This document shows, piece by piece, positions 61,602-64,000 of a stretch of DNA of 64,000 bases. The translations under genes were made by a program, and so were the position numbers. Position 1 is the stretch's first letter. Each line of letters opens with the position of its first letter. The notes under the pieces are model-generated. The model was not told the DNA's origin and ran no database searches. It was given only the letters and a program-made list of their open reading frames with translations. This DNA is from Spirochaetaceae bacterium 4572_59 (GTDB taxonomy: Bacteria > Spirochaetota > Spirochaetia > DSM-2461), in assembly GCA_002084805.1 (NCBI GenBank), contig NBMC01000024.1, forward strand, positions 1 through 64,000, read 5' to 3'.

Positions 61602-62906
61602 ATGGTATTTGCCAGTACTAGAAACAAGGAATTAAAAATGTCTTTTCAGAAAGCCCTTTTTCAGGGACTTTCCCCCGACGGAGGACTGTTTTATCCTTGC
61701 AAAATGCCTGATATGACAGATATTATCAAGAGCTTTTCTGAAAATGAAAATTTTAAGAATGTGGCCTCTTCTGTCATATACCATCTTTTAAATGAAGATA
61801 TGAGTGAGACTGATTCAAAAATTCTAGCCGAAAGAGCCTTTCCATTTTCTCCAAAACTGAAAAAAATTAATGATAAGCTTCACGTTTTGGAGCTGTATCA
61901 TGGTCCCAGTTCGGCTTTTAAAGATTTTGGAGCCTCTTTTCTGGCAACTTCAATGGAATACTTTTTGCAATCAAATGATAAAAAAGCAGTTATTCTGACG
62001 GCTACCTCTGGTGATACTGGAAGTGCTGTCGCCAGGGCTTTTTATGAAAAGAAAAATATAGATGTTGTCATTCTCTATCCTAAAGGCAGAATAAGTCCTC
62101 TTCAGGAAAAACAGATGACCACATTGGGTAAAAATATTCATGCCTTGGAGGTTGAAGGTTCCTTTGATGATTGCCAGAAAATGGTAAAAGATGCATTTAC
62201 AGATCCCGAATTGAAAAATATAAATCTCAGTTCTGCCAATTCTATCAATCTTGGACGCCTTATTCCTCAGTCACTCTATTATTTTTGGGCTGTTAATCAG
62301 CTTAAAAAAATTCCGGAAGAACAACAGGTCTTTTGTGTACCCAGTGGAAATTTTGGGAATTTGACGGCGGGGTTATACGCGAAATACTGGGGACTTTCCA
62401 TCAGGAAATTCATTGCTTCCACCAATCAAAATGATGTTATTCCTGAATTTTTGAAAACGAGTGTTTATACCCCCAGACCTTCTATACAAACTTATTCAAA
62501 TGCCATGGATGTTGGCTCTCCCAGTAATTTTGAAAGGATGCAGACTCTTTATCAGAATGATGTAGAAAGCATGAGAAAAGATGTCCGGGGTATATGTATA
62601 GATGATGATTCAACCCTTGAAACCATAAGAAAATATAACAACGAGTTCAATTATGAGATTTGTCCTCATACAGCTGTGGGACTGAAAGCCGCAGAAATAT
62701 ACGCTCAGAAGCATCCTTTTGACCATATTACCGTTTTATCCACTGCTCATCCCGGAAAGTTTCTAGAAGTCTTTAACAAGGCTGTGGGTCATGATCCCGA
62801 ATTGCCCCTATCTCTTCTTGAACTGAAGGACAAAACAAAGGTTTCTGAAGTAATAGGAAATACTCTTACAGATCTGAAAACTATTCTTAATAAAATGTAT
62901 AGATAA
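61602..62906 (+). CDS. thrC: Threonine synthase
   Basis: 434 residues of the fold-type II PLP family. Start VFASTRNKELKMSFQKALFQ, PLP Lys in HGPSSAFKDFGASFLAT, phosphate-binding TSGDTGSAVARAF, VPSGNFGNLTAGLYA, and STAHPGKFLEV near the end. Converts phosphohomoserine to threonine. AAAAGGAG precedes the ATG. Ends at a bidirectional terminator. Confidence 0.95.
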   Translation: MVFASTRNKELKMSFQKALFQGLSPDGGLFYPCKMPDMTDIIKSFSENENFKNVASSVIYHLLNEDMSETDSKILAERAFPFSPKLKKINDKLHVLELYHGPSSAFKDFGASFLATSMEYFLQSNDKKAVILTATSGDTGSAVARAFYEKKNIDVVILYPKGRISPLQEKQMTTLGKNIHALEVEGSFDDCQKMVKDAFTDPELKNINLSSANSINLGRLIPQSLYYFWAVNQLKKIPEEQQVFCVPSGNFGNLTAGLYAKYWGLSIRKFIASTNQNDVIPEFLKTSVYTPRPSIQTYSNAMDVGSPSNFERMQTLYQNDVESMRKDVRGICIDDDSTLETIRKYNNEFNYEICPHTAVGLKAAEIYAQKHPFDHITVLSTAHPGKFLEVFNKAVGHDPELPLSLLELKDKTKVSEVIGNTLTDLKTILNKMYR

Positions 62907-62930
62907 TTGATTAAAGAAGAATAAAATTAA

Positions 62931-62960
62931 AAAAGGCTGTTCAAATGAACAGCCTTTTTT
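62931..62960. terminator. Bidirectional terminator between thrC and jag
   Basis: AAAAGGCTGTTCA and TGAACAGCCTTTT form a 13-bp stem with A tract before and T tract after, serving both convergent genes. Confidence 0.9.
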
Positions 62961-62971
62961 TCATTAAAGGA

Positions 62972-63652
62972 TCAGGAATTGCTTCCTTTATAGATGATGC
63001 GGACTTGTTTAAAGAGTCCTTCACCTTCACTTTTTGTCATAACTTCATCCATATCATTTAGAGCCATATGAACAAGTCTTCTTTCGAAGGGGTTCATAGG
63101 TTCAAGCAATTTGGACGATTTGGATTTACAAACCTGTTCAGCTGTTTTATTGGCCAGTCTGACAAGATTTTCTTCTCTGCGCTGTCTGTAGTTTTCTGTA
63201 TCAATGATAACCTTACCACTGTAGTCACTACCTCCTATTTTACTGGCATAAACATTAACCAGCATCTGCAAAGCATCAAGATTTTTTCCCTTTTTACCTA
63301 TTAAAATAGCAGAATGGGAAGATGAAATATCCAACCCGAGTTTTTCACCCTCTCTAAATCCAATTTTTACCTCTCCGGGATATCCCATATACTCAATCAG
63401 TTTATTAAGAAAGCTGATCAGTTTATTTTCAATATTCCCTGAAGGTTCAATAACCTTTTTGACCTGGAAAGTCTTAGAACCATGTACTTCATCCAGATGA
63501 ACCCGGATTTTTACATTTCCCCTTTTAAAAAAGAAGCCATGCTGTTCAGATTCTATAATCTCAACATCAAATTGATCCTGGGTTAATCCAAGTTCAATTG
63601 CCGCTTTTTCTATGGCCTCCCGTTCAGTCTTACCTTCAAACTCTTTTACCAT
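62972..63652 (-). CDS. jag: Jag/KhpB RNA-binding protein
   Basis: 226 residues. N-terminal Jag_N domain (VKEFEGKTEREAIEKAAIEL), a KH-like domain with AILIGKKGKNLDALQMLVN, and an R3H domain at the end (RRLVHMALNDMDEVMTKSEG). Binds RNA and acts with KhpA in envelope or cell-division control. AGGAG precedes the ATG. It follows yidC by 50 nt, the standard arrangement. Confidence 0.95.
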   Translation of the reverse strand: MVKEFEGKTEREAIEKAAIELGLTQDQFDVEIIESEQHGFFFKRGNVKIRVHLDEVHGSKTFQVKKVIEPSGNIENKLISFLNKLIEYMGYPGEVKIGFREGEKLGLDISSSHSAILIGKKGKNLDALQMLVNVYASKIGGSDYSGKVIIDTENYRQRREENLVRLANKTAEQVCKSKSSKLLEPMNPFERRLVHMALNDMDEVMTKSEGEGLFKQVRIIYKGSNS

Positions 63653-63701
63653 ATATATCTCCTGGTTAACGAAATTACTTATCAGGAGCTTACTCTTATA
63701 A

Positions 63702-64000
63702 CTATGCTTGTTTCTTCTTTTTCTTACTGATTAATCCCTGCTGAACTGCAGTCAGGAGGTTTGTGACTGTCCAGTACAACAGTAAACCTGAAGGCATATC
63801 ATACAATATAAAGAAGAACATAATCGGCATACCGAGAGTAAGCATCTTTGTTTGCATGGCATTCTGTCCGCCCCCTGAAGGTGCCTGAGTAAATTTACTC
63901 ATAAGCAGCTGTGTTCCTAAATACAGGATTGGAAGTAGACGAAGATCATTCCATCCTAAAATAGGCAGGGTAAAAGCACCAAAATTCCATATAGACTCAG
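63702..64000 (-). CDS. yidC: Membrane protein insertase YidC (C-terminal part)
   Basis: The last 99 codons: GAFTLPILGWNDLRLLPILY, LGTQLLMSKFTQAP, MLTLGMPIMFFFILYDMPSG, LLLYWTVTNLLTAVQQGL and a Lys-rich tail SKKKKKQA, the final membrane helices of YidC/Oxa1. The ATG at 63902 is internal; the frame is open to the window edge. Inserts membrane proteins with or without Sec. Its typical neighbours rnpA, rpmH and dnaA would be just to the right. Confidence 0.93.
   Translation of the reverse strand, partial: ESIWNFGAFTLPILGWNDLRLLPILYLGTQLLMSKFTQAPSGGGQNAMQTKMLTLGMPIMFFFILYDMPSGLLLYWTVTNLLTAVQQGLISKKKKKQA

Overview
The window looks like chromosomal DNA of a free-living spirochaete (Spirochaetaceae-like). 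This is inferred from gene content: spirochaete-style periplasmic binding protein, WG-repeat and TPR lipoproteins, DUF2259, DUF342/FapA proteins beside a MinD-like ATPase, a MurA with Asp in place of the catalytic Cys, and cyclophilin-FKBP fusions. The species cannot be named from sequence alone. Base composition is moderately AT-rich. No rRNA, tRNA, CRISPR array, prophage or intact insertion sequence was recognised.

Layout. 1-3087 (minus): part of a polyamine-type ABC transporter operon with an amidohydrolase inside it. 3340-5862 (plus): MATE exporter, a MarR regulator lacking its C-terminus, and an HD hydrolase. 5859-9239 is a gene graveyard: fragments of a GNAT acetyltransferase, a response regulator/AraC protein, two fumarate-reductase-type flavoproteins, a second DUF4143 ATPase, a YjbR protein and a RelE/ParE toxin surround one intact AAA/DUF4143 ATPase, and two near-identical 25-bp repeats flank that ATPase segment. 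9448-20147: HATPase-fold protein, pheST with a phenylalanine-rich leader peptide and attenuator, two tandem cyclophilin-FKBP isomerases, radA, a TraB-family protein and a TPR lipoprotein. 20267-30856: envelope protein of unknown function, NAD(P)HX repair enzyme, monooxygenase-like protein, iron alcohol dehydrogenase, mnmA, ald-lrp and nfnAB. 30952-34294 (minus): WG lipoprotein, pyrC, hisA and hisIE. 34466-45712: lysA-type decarboxylase, a frameshifted GH13 enzyme, SDR-like protein, symporter, outer-membrane-like protein, proS, DUF2259, membrane protein and a polyprenol/diacylglycerol kinase-like protein. 45895-51964 (minus): MinD-like ATPase, two DUF342 reading frames that look like one frameshifted gene, lgt and a transglutaminase-like protein. 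52156-58569: ctpA, rsmE, degenerate GT26 protein, FxsA-like protein, atypical sigma-54-type AAA+ protein, STAS-zinc ribbon protein and an OmpR-type winged helix protein. 58556-64000: duplicated DnaA-box repeat, murA, lysC-thrC, jag and the 3' end of yidC. Jag and yidC usually lie close to rpmH-dnaA, so the replication origin may be a short way beyond the right edge (inference).

How it works together. Most genes are housekeeping: translation (pheST, proS, mnmA, rsmE), cell envelope (murA, lgt, ctpA, yidC), amino acids (lysA, lysC, thrC, ald, hisA/hisIE) and redox balance (nfnAB). The regulatory highlights are Phe-codon attenuation of pheST and a recurring promoter layout whose -10 box lies about 7-10 nt before an ATG with no Shine-Dalgarno, predicting leaderless mRNAs for at least five genes. 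Several proteins keep a recognisable fold but have lost active-site residues (second isomerase, HisI half of HisIE, GT26 protein, SDR-like protein, GAFTGA loop of the AAA+ protein).
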